DNA of 64,000 nt from Dysidea avara (Eukaryota; Porifera; Demospongiae; Dictyoceratida; Dysideidae), in the NCBI RefSeq assembly GCF_963678975.1, contig NC_089274.1:1166001-1230000 (forward strand), in the 5' to 3' direction. Positions 10,631 to 22,040 of this stretch are shown here, one piece after another (the stretch's first letter is position 1; each line of letters starts with the position of its first letter). A program made the position numbers and the translations under genes. Under the pieces are notes generated by a model that saw only the letters and a list, made by a program, of their open reading frames with translations, ran no database searches and had not been told where the DNA came from.

Positions 10631-13600
10631 TTCTATTACATCATTATTTCAGAGAGTTTATAAGTGGTAAGAGCATCTTTATATCAACACATATGAACTG
10701 TCTATTGCTAATGTGATCTCAAAGATCCATTACAAATGTATGTACAGCCTATGTATAGATAGTGGCAATAAGGCACTGCTCCTCACTAATTTACATTGTT
10801 GTATACTGCAACTATGATCACATTGGCTATATGTGTTATGTAGATATGACCAATTTGGTGGGAAAGCACTCAATGGCTACCGCTACTATGATTCTCCAAG
10901 GCCGTATATCAAAGCATCACGTAGTGTGTACCTTTGTAGAGATCTGTACTGTCATTTGGTTGCTGCTGCGTAAGTTTCCCATGCAGTTCATCACCATAAA
11001 TCTTATGACCTTGCAGACATCACACCTGGTGCTCCTTTGAAGGTGCTGCTGAAAGCTACAATGAGGGAATCAGAGAGTCATTAACTGCATCAGTGTTTCT
11101 GAATTATACAAAGGAGTTCTTTACACATTGCCCACTTAGAAATGGTAAGAAATATTAATGTAATTATGCTATGTTTGTTGACACAGCAGTTTTAGATGGG
11201 CCTGAATCAGAGGTTTGCACACATGAGCTTCATCGTAAATCAGTGGCAGAAGCATTCTGGAATGCAGAAATTTAAAATGAGCTCAGGGAGGAAGGGAAAA
11301 TTGGATATATATTTTCATCACTAGATTCTAGAGAAGAACTGATGGATGCCATTGATGAAGAGAGAGCTAGTCATCCATATGTCCATACCAACTGCACTGA
11401 TGAATGCAAAAAAAGAGGTATGCATCTTGTACATTACAAGCAAGTGTACGGAGCTTAGAAAAAATATTATTTGTAGAAAATGCACAAATACATACACGTG
11501 CACATAATATTTGTACACACACTCCCTAGTATCATAATACAATGGCATTTAGTGTAGCAAGCTACTGGTGTTCTGACCTTCACATGTACCATTATCAAAA
11601 ACCATTGCATAACAAATGCATCATGCTAATTAGAAATTACTTTTGCATAAGTTCATGGATAGCCCTGCATGCCTGGCAATATAATATTATATAGCCAGCT
11701 GATTTTCATTTTCTTTTAATATAGGCTGTGGGAAATTGTATTCCTTTGATGGAAACTGGAAACTGAGATATCCTGTATGTATGTACCGGGTACCTAAGGA
11801 AGTCACAGGATTTTCTCGTCGACTACGTTATGTTGATACTTGTCCGAATGAGCCCAAATTCGGCCATGCTTTTTGTGAAATCCATTGCACTGAAGCTGAA
11901 AAGAGTAATATCCCATCAAAGCTACGGGAATATTTAAGATATTGTGGAGTTTTGAAAGGTACATTTATATCTCATTGTAGCTACCATCCAGTAAGCTGTA
12001 TGTAAATCAAAACAGGTATATTACAGAAAAAAATCTTTTGCACAAAATACATGTACATCCTTCCGATTAATCTAATATATTAACATACTTGGTTTTTATA
12101 CTGCAAACATTATTGATTCTGTGTATATAGCACAAACTGTTTTCTTATGACTGGGATTGAGAGTAGAAAGCATGTGAAATGTCTAGCTTTGCAAACCTTA
12201 TAACCATCTTAAGATTCCAAATAGTGTGATAAATAATCTATGCATTGCCGAAGCACATGATAAGGTGCATACAACCCATCTATCATATCTCAGCATTTAT
12301 GCGTGTTTGCTCACTCTGAACATTGCATTAGACAACTGAGTGTATGAGCAATGAAAGGGTGACACATTAAGTGATTTAAGTGTCATGATACTGTGGTCCA
12401 GTAAATTTTAAATTTTAGCTATGTGACTATGTCATCATGATATCAAATACCTAGGTGTTGTATAACTTGCTTGCCCTCACAGACCCAGATGATGATTCTA
12501 GTCCTAATGCTGAAGAGATTAGTAAGCTGGATAATGCAGAGAAAACCTTGTCTACAAGAAGTTCAGTGTCAAATGCTTCAGACTGCCAAGGTAAGTTATA
12601 TACAGTGTACTTATGTTGGAGAGGAAGACAAATTATCTGAAATTTGACACCCTGTGAGAATTGAGTCTTTTTGAGAGTCACTCATTTTGCAAACAAATTC
12701 TGATAATCGTAGGATGAAAATTTGCAAGGAACCATGAAATTTGTCTCTTGAGAATTTGTACAGGTACACATCGGGAGCCCATAGCCCGGCCGGTCCAGTG
12801 TTGGCTGGACCACTTTCAACAACTTGTAACTGAAAATTGTAAAAGATCGCGTTACTGTAATAGAGCAGGCACTGCAAATACTCTAATATAACGTTTAGTA
12901 GAATATAATGACTGATATCGCTGTATATTTCTGTGCTACTTCCGTAAATCACTAGCTTGCATGATGTTGCAGGGACATTAATTTTGCATTGATTACTTTG
13001 ATGGGCACAAAATGCTGAATGGAGCTTCCGTGCCATTTAAAGCAATTAAATATATACTTCTTGGAGAAATATTGACCCCCAGACCCTCTATAGCTTTGAA
13101 CACTTATATTAGCGGTATGCATGGTGTGTGTATCAAGCAATATCAAATTGATGAATGTGCATGATTACAAAGGACCTTTATAAGAGTGGATTGACAAGGC
13201 TCGAGCCCTGTACAGACATGGTAAATTAGTCATGAACTTGCTACTGCTGTTCTGGCTTTTACTTATAGTTTTGGGCCATGGGAAAATCTAGGTTAATTGT
13301 TAATTAATGGAAATAAGAAATTAATATAAAACAGCGTCATTGGTCTAGGTTAATTATTAATTCATTTCTTATGCATAGGAACAGCGTCATTGCTTGCATC
13401 ACATCCAGAACTGATCAGAGAATTAGATGAAGAAAATGAACTTGATGCTAAGCCTGAATGCAACAAGGACACTGGTGCCAAGAAAAAGTTGCAAAAGTGG
13501 AGCCGTGGTCATTTTTTTGTTGTTCGGGGTGGTGGGCATATAGACATGTGGCAGCCATTGTATGAGTAAGTTACTAACTAGATTTACCATTTGTGAATGT

Positions 13601-13995
13601 GATAATATTGTGTGAATGTGAATGGTCCTAGAATTTATAGACAGTTGTAGTGTATAACTTCCTATTTAGAATAAATGATACATTTTAAGTGTCCTGTATA
13701 AATTTCATAGGCGTAGGAAGCGGGGGGGCCAGGGGGGCCATGGCCCCCCCAACAATTGGGAAGTTGAAATACAAGACCATGGTTGAAAAAGAAACAAATT
13801 TTCACTATCAATATAAAGGGACTAGCTGGTTAGCAATACAATATAATCGAAATATGCGTACATAACTAGCACTCACGAGTTTCCTTGGTTGCCTTATTCT
13901 GCAATGGCCTCGTCTCATTTTCGTTACGTGGCAACAAGCACCCCTAAAATTATTTTATGCATTATTTGGAATTGCTATAAATAGTGAGTAAATTT

Positions 13996-16620
13996 ATGGA
14001 ATTTGTGATGGAATCAACAGAAGAGCACCTAGAAGAGCAAGAGGTAACTGTTTGGTGTATATCTGATGGCTTATTATTATTAAATTATATAAACAGGTGT
14101 GCTCTATCAAGCCACCAGCTGCCAAAAAATTTAAGCAGGGAACACTTTGTTTTGCTAGCAAACGTTCCAGTGGCAGCACAAATAATGAGCCTTCATCAAG
14201 TGTCAGGGGGAAGAGTTCCATTCCTAGTGATAGAAACATTGCTGATCAATTTACTGCTCAGCAAAGTAGCAGCACCACCACTACTACCACCACCAGCAGC
14301 ACCACCACTACCACCAGCAGCAGTACCACCAGCAGCAGCACCACCACCACCAGCAGCACCACCACCACTACCACCAGCAGCAGCACCATCACCACTACCA
14401 CCAGCAGCTGCACCACCACCAGCAGAGATGTTCAAATGAACAGCATGCCTACTTCTGTGGAAAAATGCTCAGCTAAATGTTGTGAGCTGTCATTAACTCC
14501 ATTTCAACCCACTAATCCATCTGTGCTTAACAAGTTTCAGCAGCAACAAGGGAAGCGCTGTCGTAATTTTTCACCCAACTGGTATTCTACCTACTCATGG
14601 TTGACATTATGCACCACCAAATGCAAAGCATTTTGTGTTTTGTGTCGATACTGTGCAGAAAGCAATCTATTGTGCTTTGCTAAAAAAGGAGATGATGCTT
14701 TTGTTAGTAACGGTTTTAATAACTGGAAGAAGGCTCTTGAAAGATTTTCACAACATTCTCAGTCTGATTTGCACAAAGAATCTATTTTAAAAATTCAGCT
14801 GATAAACCAAAAGGGTGTTGACACCCTCAACAATGAGCAAATTATGGTTTCACAGAGGAACCATCGACAAATGCTAATTAAGCAGCTATCATCACTGAAG
14901 TTCTTATTGAGGCAAGGCCTTGCAATTAGGGGGCATGATGAAATTCAGAGCAATCTTGTTCAATTATTGAACCTCAGAAGCAATGATTGCAGTGAATTAA
15001 ACAATTGGATCAGAGAACGCAAGTATATGTCACCTGATATAGTGAATGATCAAATCAAATTGATAGCTGATAGTGTGCTAACAAACATTATAGCAGACAT
15101 TAGAAAAGTGCACTGGTTTTCAATCATTGCCGATGAAGCTACGGATGTCAGTAACAAAGAGCAGTTAACTGTATGCATCAGATGGGTAGATGATGATTTT
15201 TGTATACGTATATGAAGACCCAATCGAATTGATTCAACTCCCAAAAACTGATGCTGAAACAATCACTAGGGAGCTGAAAAGTTGTTTGGGTAAGCATGTT
15301 TTACCAATTGCTCAGTGTCGTGGCCAAGCATATGATGGTGCCAGCAACATGAGTGGTCACTTAAATGGTGTTGCTGCTAGAATTGAAAAGGATGTTCCAG
15401 CAGCTTTATACCTACATTGCTTTGCACACTGCACAAATTTGTGTTTGCAAACAGTAGGTAGGAAATGTGTTGTAGTTAGGGATGCTCTAGATTTAGTTAT
15501 GGAGATATCCCAGCTAATCAGATTCTCTCCAAAAAGATCAACACTTTTTTCGGATGTACAAAAAGAGCTTGGAGCTTGTTCTGTTTCATTGAAACCATTA
15601 TGTCCTACACGATGGACTGTTCGTACTGCAGCTATATCTGCTGTTTTAAGTAATTATTCCAACTTATTAGCTGCTTTAGAACAGATAAATGCTGAAACTC
15701 ATGATGACTATGGTCGAAAAGCTGGAGGTTACCTTGCTCAGATGGATAAATTTAGTACCTTTTTTGGACTGAAACTAGCTCATTTAATTTTTTCAGGAAC
15801 AGAACAGCTCTCTTTAACATTACAAGGTAAGGACACCACTATCCAAGAAGCTGTCAATGCTACTGAGTTAGCTGTAAAATATTTGACAAGGCTAAGGTCT
15901 GATAGTACTTTTGTTGACTTTTACTCTAAAACAGTAGAAGAGGCTAAAGAATTAACTTCTGACCCTGTTTTACCCAGATATAGAAGACCCCCTCATCGGA
16001 TTGATGATGGAGAAGCTCCTGTACTGTTTTCTGACCCTAAAAGCTATTTCAAGCAACAGTATTTTGAAATATTAGATCTGCTTGTTAATGAACTTAAGCG
16101 AAGATTTCAACAAAAACGAGGATTACCTGTAATGTCAGTCTTAGAGAAAACCTTACTAGACTCTGCAAATGGCAAATTTTGTGCTTTAGAATTACCAGAA
16201 GAATTTGATATATACAACAGTGACCTTGATTTATCTCGATTGAAAATTCAACTGACAATGTTGCCTGATTTGATTACAACACATAATACTAACAGTAAGG
16301 TGCCAATAAAAAAAGTGACCAATGTAAGAACTATCTGTGATATCATCAATGAACCTGGGAAAGTAATGTTCTCAGAAGTAATAAAGCTTTTAAAAATCTT
16401 CTACACTCTACCTGTGACAACTTCAACTGCAGAGAGAAGTTTTTCTGCACTGAGACGATTGAAGACCTTCTTGCGTAGCACGATGTCTCAATCTAGATTA
16501 AACCACACATTCATTACATTTATACATAAAGAGCGTACAGATAGTGTTGATGAGAAAGACATTGCTAAGACATTTATATCAGCTAATGATAAAAGAAGAA
16601 AATATTTTGGAAATGTTTAA
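13996..16620 (+). pseudogene. hAT transposase (TTF-type zinc finger, DUF4371, hAT dimerisation), one frameshift
   Basis: Exon 1 is 13996-14043 (MEFVMESTEEHLEEQE), followed by a 53-nt intron and exon 2 from 14097. Order of parts: a basic N-terminal stretch; a Ser/Thr tract from about 14257 to 14415; a TTF/BED-like finger (CTTKCKAFCVLCRYC); a DUF4371 RNase H-like core with ADEATDVS and then YDGASNMSG as probable catalytic acids; and the hAT C-terminal dimerisation motif (TAERSFSALRRLKTFLRS). The frame shifts once around 15200-15215, where TGTATACGTATATGA interrupts RWVDDDF before YEDPIELIQLP. Otherwise about 850 codons are intact, so the copy is recent or only just inactivated. Alternative: a sequencing error. 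Confidence 0.85.
14257..14415 (+). repeat. AGC/ACC trinucleotide tract coding poly-Ser/Thr
   Basis: About 160 bp of mixed AGC, ACC and ACT triplets inside the transposase frame encode runs of Ser and Thr. The same DNA is open in other frames as Ala/Pro or Gly/Ala, which are shadows. The tract looks like a replication-slippage expansion in the linker between the N-terminus and the zinc finger. Confidence 0.85.
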
Positions 16621-17070
16621 CAATAGTAAATGAAACTATCACTGAAAAAAATTTATTTTTAACTGTCTGCATGAGGTACAGTAAAACGATTAACCATGTT
16701 ACTACAAAGACTATGAAAAATTCAGTCATATGCAAGTAAATTTCCAAAAGACATGTACATCCCGGGGGCACATGGCCTTAGACCCCCTATAACTGAGTTG
16801 AATACATATACAAATAAGTCTAATTTGTTTGACTGAAAATTGCTCCAGATCCTATCCATGTCCATATAAATTTCTAAATTTTCCTGGGGGGGCATGCCCC
16901 CAGACCCCCCTAGACTGCAGCTGCTTCACAGCTGACTGATCCTCAATCAACAGCATGCAGTCCATCTCAATAAGTATAACAATATACAATTACTGTGACC
17001 CCCAGTACTTTATATAGCTCATGGCCCCCCCAACTTGAAGATGCTTCCTACGCCTATGATAATTATACAG

Positions 17071-17536
17071 ATCTGAAGGACCTGCACAAGTATTTTTAAT
17101 TATTCTATCCTGGATGGTATCAGCCTTGGGGAATCTTACCAGAGATGAAAGGAAAATGATCACATTGTCCTACGACAATATGTGTCACATTGATTGCTTA
17201 CATGTTGCAAGAAATCCCTTGCCTTTGCCCGGAAATTTGAGTAGCCTTTGGCTTGATGTTAATAAAATAATAGATTCACTGCACATCAAAAACCATCGAG
17301 ACAGGAAGTGCCATGAGAAATACCATCCGAAATCTGTCAAGGATCACAATGAAGCCTATAATACAATGAGCTGTGAGCAGACGTTTGCCTGGATTTCTCG
17401 TTTTAAGAAAATTGTGTGCTCTATGGGAAAGAGGCACCATCACTTCTATCTTCATAGAATGGTTAAACGACGGAATAAGTACATTGCATTTTGTTATCAA
17501 CATGATAAGAACCCAGTACAGCCAAAACTTCATTAA
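17071..17536 (+). pseudogene. KDZ transposase terminal exon (RNase H-like core)
   Basis: The exon begins after TATACAG and completes the codon of MWQPLYE from exon 13379-13565, giving ESEGPAQVFLIILSWM and then SYDNMCHIDCLHVA. It continues WLDVNKIIDSLHIKNHRDRK, HEKYHPKS, NTMSCEQTFAWISRF and RMVKRRNKYI, ending at the TAA at 17534-17536. The D..C, D.LH..NH and CEQ.FAW pattern is the signature of KDZ-type transposase cores. No stop is present in this exon. Confidence 0.75.
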
Positions 17537-19015
17537 ATGTAGTAACCTTATATAATTATTTGTTAATTGCAATTACTTTACATTTCAATCACTGTGATTA
17601 AATGTCATTATCTGCTTGAAAGGAGTGCACCAAACAGATATTTGAAGCATACATTCTCATCAGATTGATCATGCATGCATGAAGTACATTTTTCAGTTAT
17701 ATTTTGTCTGCTACGTATATTGTTGTTAAAAGGCAGTGTCGAGCACAAAGCATAAAGATGCTGCTATTTTCATTACAGTCAATAACCTCCCAAGCTAAAC
17801 TTTAAGGATAAAGCTTATGTACTGGCAAATCAATAAATAGCTAGTAAACCATCAGCTACTAAAGTTCACTGTTACATATATTCCCCAGCTTCTTAATTGG
17901 AGACATGTAGTAAGCATGCATGTACATATTATAGATATGGGATTTATGGAATACAGCTAGCCCAAATATATTTTATCCAGTTGTATGTGCTACATGCTTT
18001 CTACATGGAGTACACTATATACAGATTTTAAAATCAGTAACTAAATTCTGGCTATATAACAGTTTTGTGAGATGGCAGAATTGGTAGAAAGCTAAAGATC
18101 TTAATTGTAATTGGTAAAACAGAAAAAATAAGCAGCTAGAACCAAATACAGTGTATATACTTTAAATAAAAAATTAATTATACTTGTAATTCATCTTGGC
18201 TGACACAGTCAATTGTCTATTAACAGAACAAACCCACTATCAGAAATTTTGTAACTTATTGAAGAGGTAACAAAAAAATGAAGAGCTCTACCATTTAAAC
18301 AATATTAAAAGTTGATCTACACAAATTGGCTTAGGCTGCTTAGTCTATTAGTTAATAGATACAAATATATATGACATTTATTTTAGGTTGCCACTATTAA
18401 ATATTTCTAGAAATGTGTGGCCAGATATCTTCATACTGGCTTAAATTTTGAGTAAAACATTGATTATTCTTTACAGCAGGCTATTCAATTGAACTAAATG
18501 ATTTTCATGACTCTGCCAACATGGCTTTTAATTGAATATAATTTGTACAAGACTTAGTGATCAGCTTAGTCACTGAAAATAAATTACAAAGCCGTATTTA
18601 TTATAAACATAATTACAGTGCAAGTTTAAAGGCTGTAACTATCAGTACAGTAATGTTCATAAGCTATAGTCATTTTAGTGATGTTATTTGGTCTCTTTAT
18701 TGTTATACTTGATTAAATGTGTGCTTGCCATACAAATCTTTCTTAATTTAATTGGTGCTAATTTCTGGGGTATGCATCTAAGCTAAGAGCACATACACAT
18801 TGGTCTACATAAAAGTTAATTGGCTTGAAAATTTAAACTGTGTATTTACGTTGGGCCCAGCCACATATTATAACAATTCCACAAAGCTATAACATCCTTT
18901 GTGACTTTATTAACTCCCAAAACCAGCCTAGCAGAAACTATATACTCTTAGCAGCAAATTAATTTCAAAATAAAAATCATGAAATTACCAAAAATCTAGC
19001 ACACATAATGGTTTT
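17537..19015. other. AT-rich stretch without recognisable genes
   Basis: No ORF of note and no clear inverted repeats. If the two-gene element is real, its right terminus should lie somewhere in this stretch, but I could not identify it because the opposite end is outside the window. Confidence 0.5.
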
Positions 19016-20670
19016 ACTGTACTCTATAAAACTATCAAAACCTCAAAAACCTAAAAATCAGCCTTGCAGTGCTCCAGTATTGTTGTTTGTGACTTACTGA
19101 ACTCTATAAAACCCCAAAAACCCAAAAACCAGCCTTGCAGTGCTCCAGTAATGTTCTTCGTGACTTACTGTACTCTATAAAACCATCAAAACCCCAAAAA
19201 CCCAAAAACCAGCCTTGCATGCAGTGCTCCAGTATTGTTCTTTGTGACTTACTGAACTCTATAAAACCATCAAAACCCCAAAAACCCAAAAACCAGCCTT
19301 GCATGCAGTGCTCCAGTATTGTTCTTTGTGACTTACTGAACTCTATAAAACCATCAAAACCCCAAAAACCCAAAAACCAGCCTTGCAGTGCTCCAGTAAT
19401 GTTCTTTGTGACTTACTGTACTCTATAAAACCATCAAAACCCCAAAAACCCAAAAACCAGCCTTGCAGTGCTCCTGTAATGTTCTTTGTGACTTACTGTA
19501 CTCTATAAAACCATCAAAACCCCAAAAACCCAAAAACCAGCCTTGCAGTGCTCCAGTATTGTTGTTTGTGACTTACTGTACTCTATAAAACCCCAAAACC
19601 CCAAAAACCAGCCATGCAGTGCTCCAGTATTGTTCTTTGTGACTTACTGAACTCTATAAAACCATCAAAACCCCAAAAACCCAAAAACCAGCCTTGCATG
19701 CAGTGCTCCAGTATTGTTCTTTGTGACTTACTGAACTTTATAAAACCATCAAAACCCCAAAAACCCAAAAACCAGTCTTGCAGTGCTCCAGTATTGTTGT
19801 TTGTGACTTACTGTACTCTATAAAACCATCAAAACCCCAAAACCCCAAAAACCAGCCTTGCAGTGCTCCAGTATTGTTGTTTGTGACTTACTGTACTCTA
19901 TAAAACCATCAAAACCCCAAAACCCCAAAAACCAGCCTTGCAGTGCTCCAGTATTGTTCTTTGTGACTTACTGTACTCTATAAAACCATCAAAACCCCAA
20001 AAACCAGCCTTGCAGTGCTCCAGTATTGTTGTTTGTGACTTACTGTACTCTATAAAACCATCAAAACCCCAAAACCCCAAAAACCACCCTTGCAGTGCTC
20101 CAGTAATGTTCTTTGTGACTTACTGTACTCTATAAAACCATCAAAACCCCAAAAACCCAAAAACCTGCCTTACATGCAGTGCTCCAGTATTGTTCTTTGT
20201 GACTTACTGAACTCTATAAAACCATCAAAAACCCAAAAACCAGCCTTGCAGTGCTCCAGTAATGTTCTTTGTGACTTACTGTAAGGTAAATGCGGGTATT
20301 TCCGGACAGCGTACAATTCCGGACACTTTGGTACCTTTATCAAGCTAGCCGAGGAACAAAACAACGGATTGCCTTGAAATTTCTGCTGTGAATAGCTATT
20401 CTTATAGAGATTATAAAAATCGAAAAGTGTGTTCTAGTTGATTCATTCTTGGGTGCTATACACGAAGTGTCCAGAATTGTGCGCTGTCCGGAAATACCCG
20501 CATTTACCTTACTCTATAAAACCATCAAAACCCCAAAAACCCAAAAACCAGCTTTGCAGTGCTCCATGGTAATGTTCTGTGACCACTTACTGAACCGCTC
20601 TATAAAACCATCAAAACAAAACCCCAAAAACCAGCCTTGCAGTGCTCCAGAAACGTTTTTTGTGACTTAC
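19016..20670. repeat. Satellite array, unit 80-84 bp, about 18 units
   Basis: Each unit reads CAGTGCTCCAGTATTGTT, then TGTGACTTACTGAACTC, TATAAAACCATCAAAAC and a CCCAAAAACC-rich tail. Units of 80 bp and of 84 bp (extra CATG before CAGTGC) alternate irregularly, and some lose an A/C-rich block. Neighbouring units are nearly identical. The 84-bp version is 28 codons, so frames stay open on both strands; I regard these ORFs as by-products. The array is interrupted by a MITE at 20284-20509, and two degenerate units follow it. Confidence 0.9.
20284..20509. mobile_element. MITE inserted at TA inside the satellite
   Basis: The termini are AGGTAAATGCGGGTATTTCC and its inverse, and the similarity continues inward through CGGACAGCG. 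Target TA is duplicated (20282-20283 and 20510-20511). Removing the element restores the satellite text ACTGTACTCTATAAAACC exactly, which proves the insertion point. Tc1/mariner-like by target choice; no coding capacity in 226 bp. Confidence 0.9.
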
Positions 20671-21513
20671 TACCAGAACATGATAAACCATTTGCCAAAA
20701 CCCACCGCATGCAACATAGCTACACAACGAGTACACAAATATCATATCAGCAGTCACTGGCTATATACACATAAATAAACCGCCATGTTGCCTCACGCCC
20801 TTAACTTACTTCACTATCATTCTTTAGACAGAGCCACCCGATGCAACTCATCATGTAAAACCTTCAAAACCAGGTTTTTCCATTCTTAAAATATACATAT
20901 ATCCCCCTTTATATCGCCATATCTACCCACATTATGCACTGTTGCAGGCTGACGAAGTTCACACCTAAGCACAACATCGATATAGGTGCATCTTACATTA
21001 TATTCAATCCAAGTTCCAGCTCTCTATTAGCGGCTCTACTGATCTCTGCCATCACCTGAGTCTAGCTGGCACAGATAATACTATGATTGGTGTCACAATG
21101 TGTAGTAATTTCTCTGTACTGGCGAGTCACAAGTTTCAGATGCACTGCCTGAGGGGGACTGATGAGATATGGAAGGTAGCCGCTTTCGTCCGTCCAACTC
21201 TTCAGGCTTCCATAAAATATACTACGATTGATAATATGTCTATTAAATTCGAGCAGTCAGTGTTAATAGAACACAAGAACAGAAGACCACGTGACTCAAC
21301 TTAGCGATTTCCATTTCACTACGTTCGGATCACGTGATCCTCTTTTAACATAATACGGCATTAGTATACTTGAACTATCCTGAACTTGTGTGCGATCGGG
21401 TGGGAAGATGCAGATGGAATCCTATGACTATGTGTCCTGCTGGCGATAGGTTCGCCTAATTAGAAGAAAAAATTAACAGATACGAGAAGGCCGGGTTTGT
21501 GCGAGATTGAAGC
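20671..21513. other. Unannotated spacer
   Basis: No gene recognised. The ORF at 21083-21304 has no recognisable motif. Confidence 0.4.
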
Positions 21514-22040
21514 TAGTCTCGCGTGGCCAGACCCTTTCCGCGCAGCCGCTTATCGATTGGAAATTATAAGCGCCGCGCTACAAGGGTCTGGAATAGTTCA
21601 CGGACTTAAAAAAATCTACAATCCCCAGTGGTTGGGGAGTGTAAATTGGCTCACGCGATCCCTTAATCGCCAAAGTGATCTGATTACTGAAGAATGAGCT
21701 GAAGAAGGCCTCTGGGGATGACGAGTATCGACCCGTGTAGGTTTTTCCTTCTACCTACTACTGAATCTTCAACAAGTACGGCTGAATAAAGACAAACAAG
21801 CTCAGTTCATCTCGAGTTAAAAGGAAAGTAGGCGAAAGGTTTTAAGCGGATTTGTCGATCAAAACAGACTAAAGATTCAAGGGAACACACGTTGCATTTT
21901 GTACCTTTGTATCTTAGGTGTTACCCAATCATTCAATTGTCACCAATAACGTGTCGAAAAAATTCATGTTCATGAACTATTCCAGACCCTTGTAGCGCGG
22001 CGCTTATAATTTCCAATCGATAAGCGGCTGCGCGAGACTA
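21514..22040. mobile_element. MITE, TAGTCTCGCG family, 9-bp TSD
   Basis: Begins TAGTCTCGCGTGGCCAGACC and ends with the inverse CGCGAGACTA. The arms are long (about 90 bp) and share CAGCCGCTTATCGATTGGAA; the right arm lacks about 20 bp present in the left. GATTGAAGC flanks both sides (21505-21513 and 22041-22049). A 9-bp TSD suggests a Mutator-like superfamily. Non-coding, 527 bp. Confidence 0.85.

Larger units (their letters stand above)
7303..10843 (+). other. Long intron of the KDZ gene, filled with repeats
   Basis: The intron is 3.5 kb, in contrast to introns of about 50 nt elsewhere in the gene. It contains the AGGCCACATAAAG inverted-repeat MITE (7651-7939), a run of ACTTACTTACT (8758-8800), a purine-rich tandem repeat (9157-9260), the 286-bp foldback (9976-10261) and a fragment related to 52020-52200. 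No further coding exon was found. Confidence 0.6.
13706..17058 (+). mobile_element. hAT transposon, complete with TIRs, inserted in the last KDZ intron
   Basis: The termini are CATAGGCGTAGGAAGC at 13706 and its exact inverse ending at 17058. Subterminal G/C-rich blocks (GGGGGCCATGG) mirror each other. The flanking 8-mers are ATAAATTT (13698-13705) and ATAATTAT (17059-17066), six of eight identical, consistent with an aged hAT-type TSD. Length is 3353 bp. The insertion lies 4 bp upstream of the KDZ splice acceptor region ending at 17070, so splicing may have been spared. Confidence 0.85.
6654..17536 (+). pseudogene. KDZ-family transposase gene, eight exons, decayed
   Basis: Exons are about 6654-7302, 10844-10969, 11017-11144, 11190-11417, 11725-11958, 12455-12590, 13379-13565 and 17071-17536. 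The N-terminus is basic (GKKRK). Exon 1 ends in a cysteine cluster (CLVCSKG, then CDSC) of the CxC type that accompanies KDZ transposases. Exons 2-3 give a conserved region (RPYIKASRSVYLCRDLY, then WCSFEGAAESYN). Exon 5 is a second cysteine cluster beginning CGKLYSFDG, with further Cys and His. The last exon carries the RNase H-like core (SYDNMCH, DSLHIKNH, SCEQTFAWISRFKK). Defects: TAA at 11273-11275, a frame change near 7070-7120, and a phase mismatch between exons 5 and 6. Intron 2 (3.5 kb) is full of MITEs and the last intron holds a hAT element. A cut-and-paste transposase role follows from the family. Confidence 0.75.

Noticed and set aside
12611..13036. 141-residue minus-strand ORF
   Set aside because: No recognisable motif and it lies in the KDZ intron; likely chance.
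14196..14435. Gly/Ala-rich minus-strand protein
   Set aside because: It is the shadow of the AGC/ACC tract inside the hAT transposase.
19016..20670. CRISPR-like regular array or a repeat-protein gene
   Set aside because: Units are contiguous with no unique spacers, the DNA is eukaryotic, and the open frames come only from 84 being a multiple of three.
21497..21697. 66-residue ORF
   Set aside because: It spans the end of the TAGTCTCGCG MITE and has no motif.
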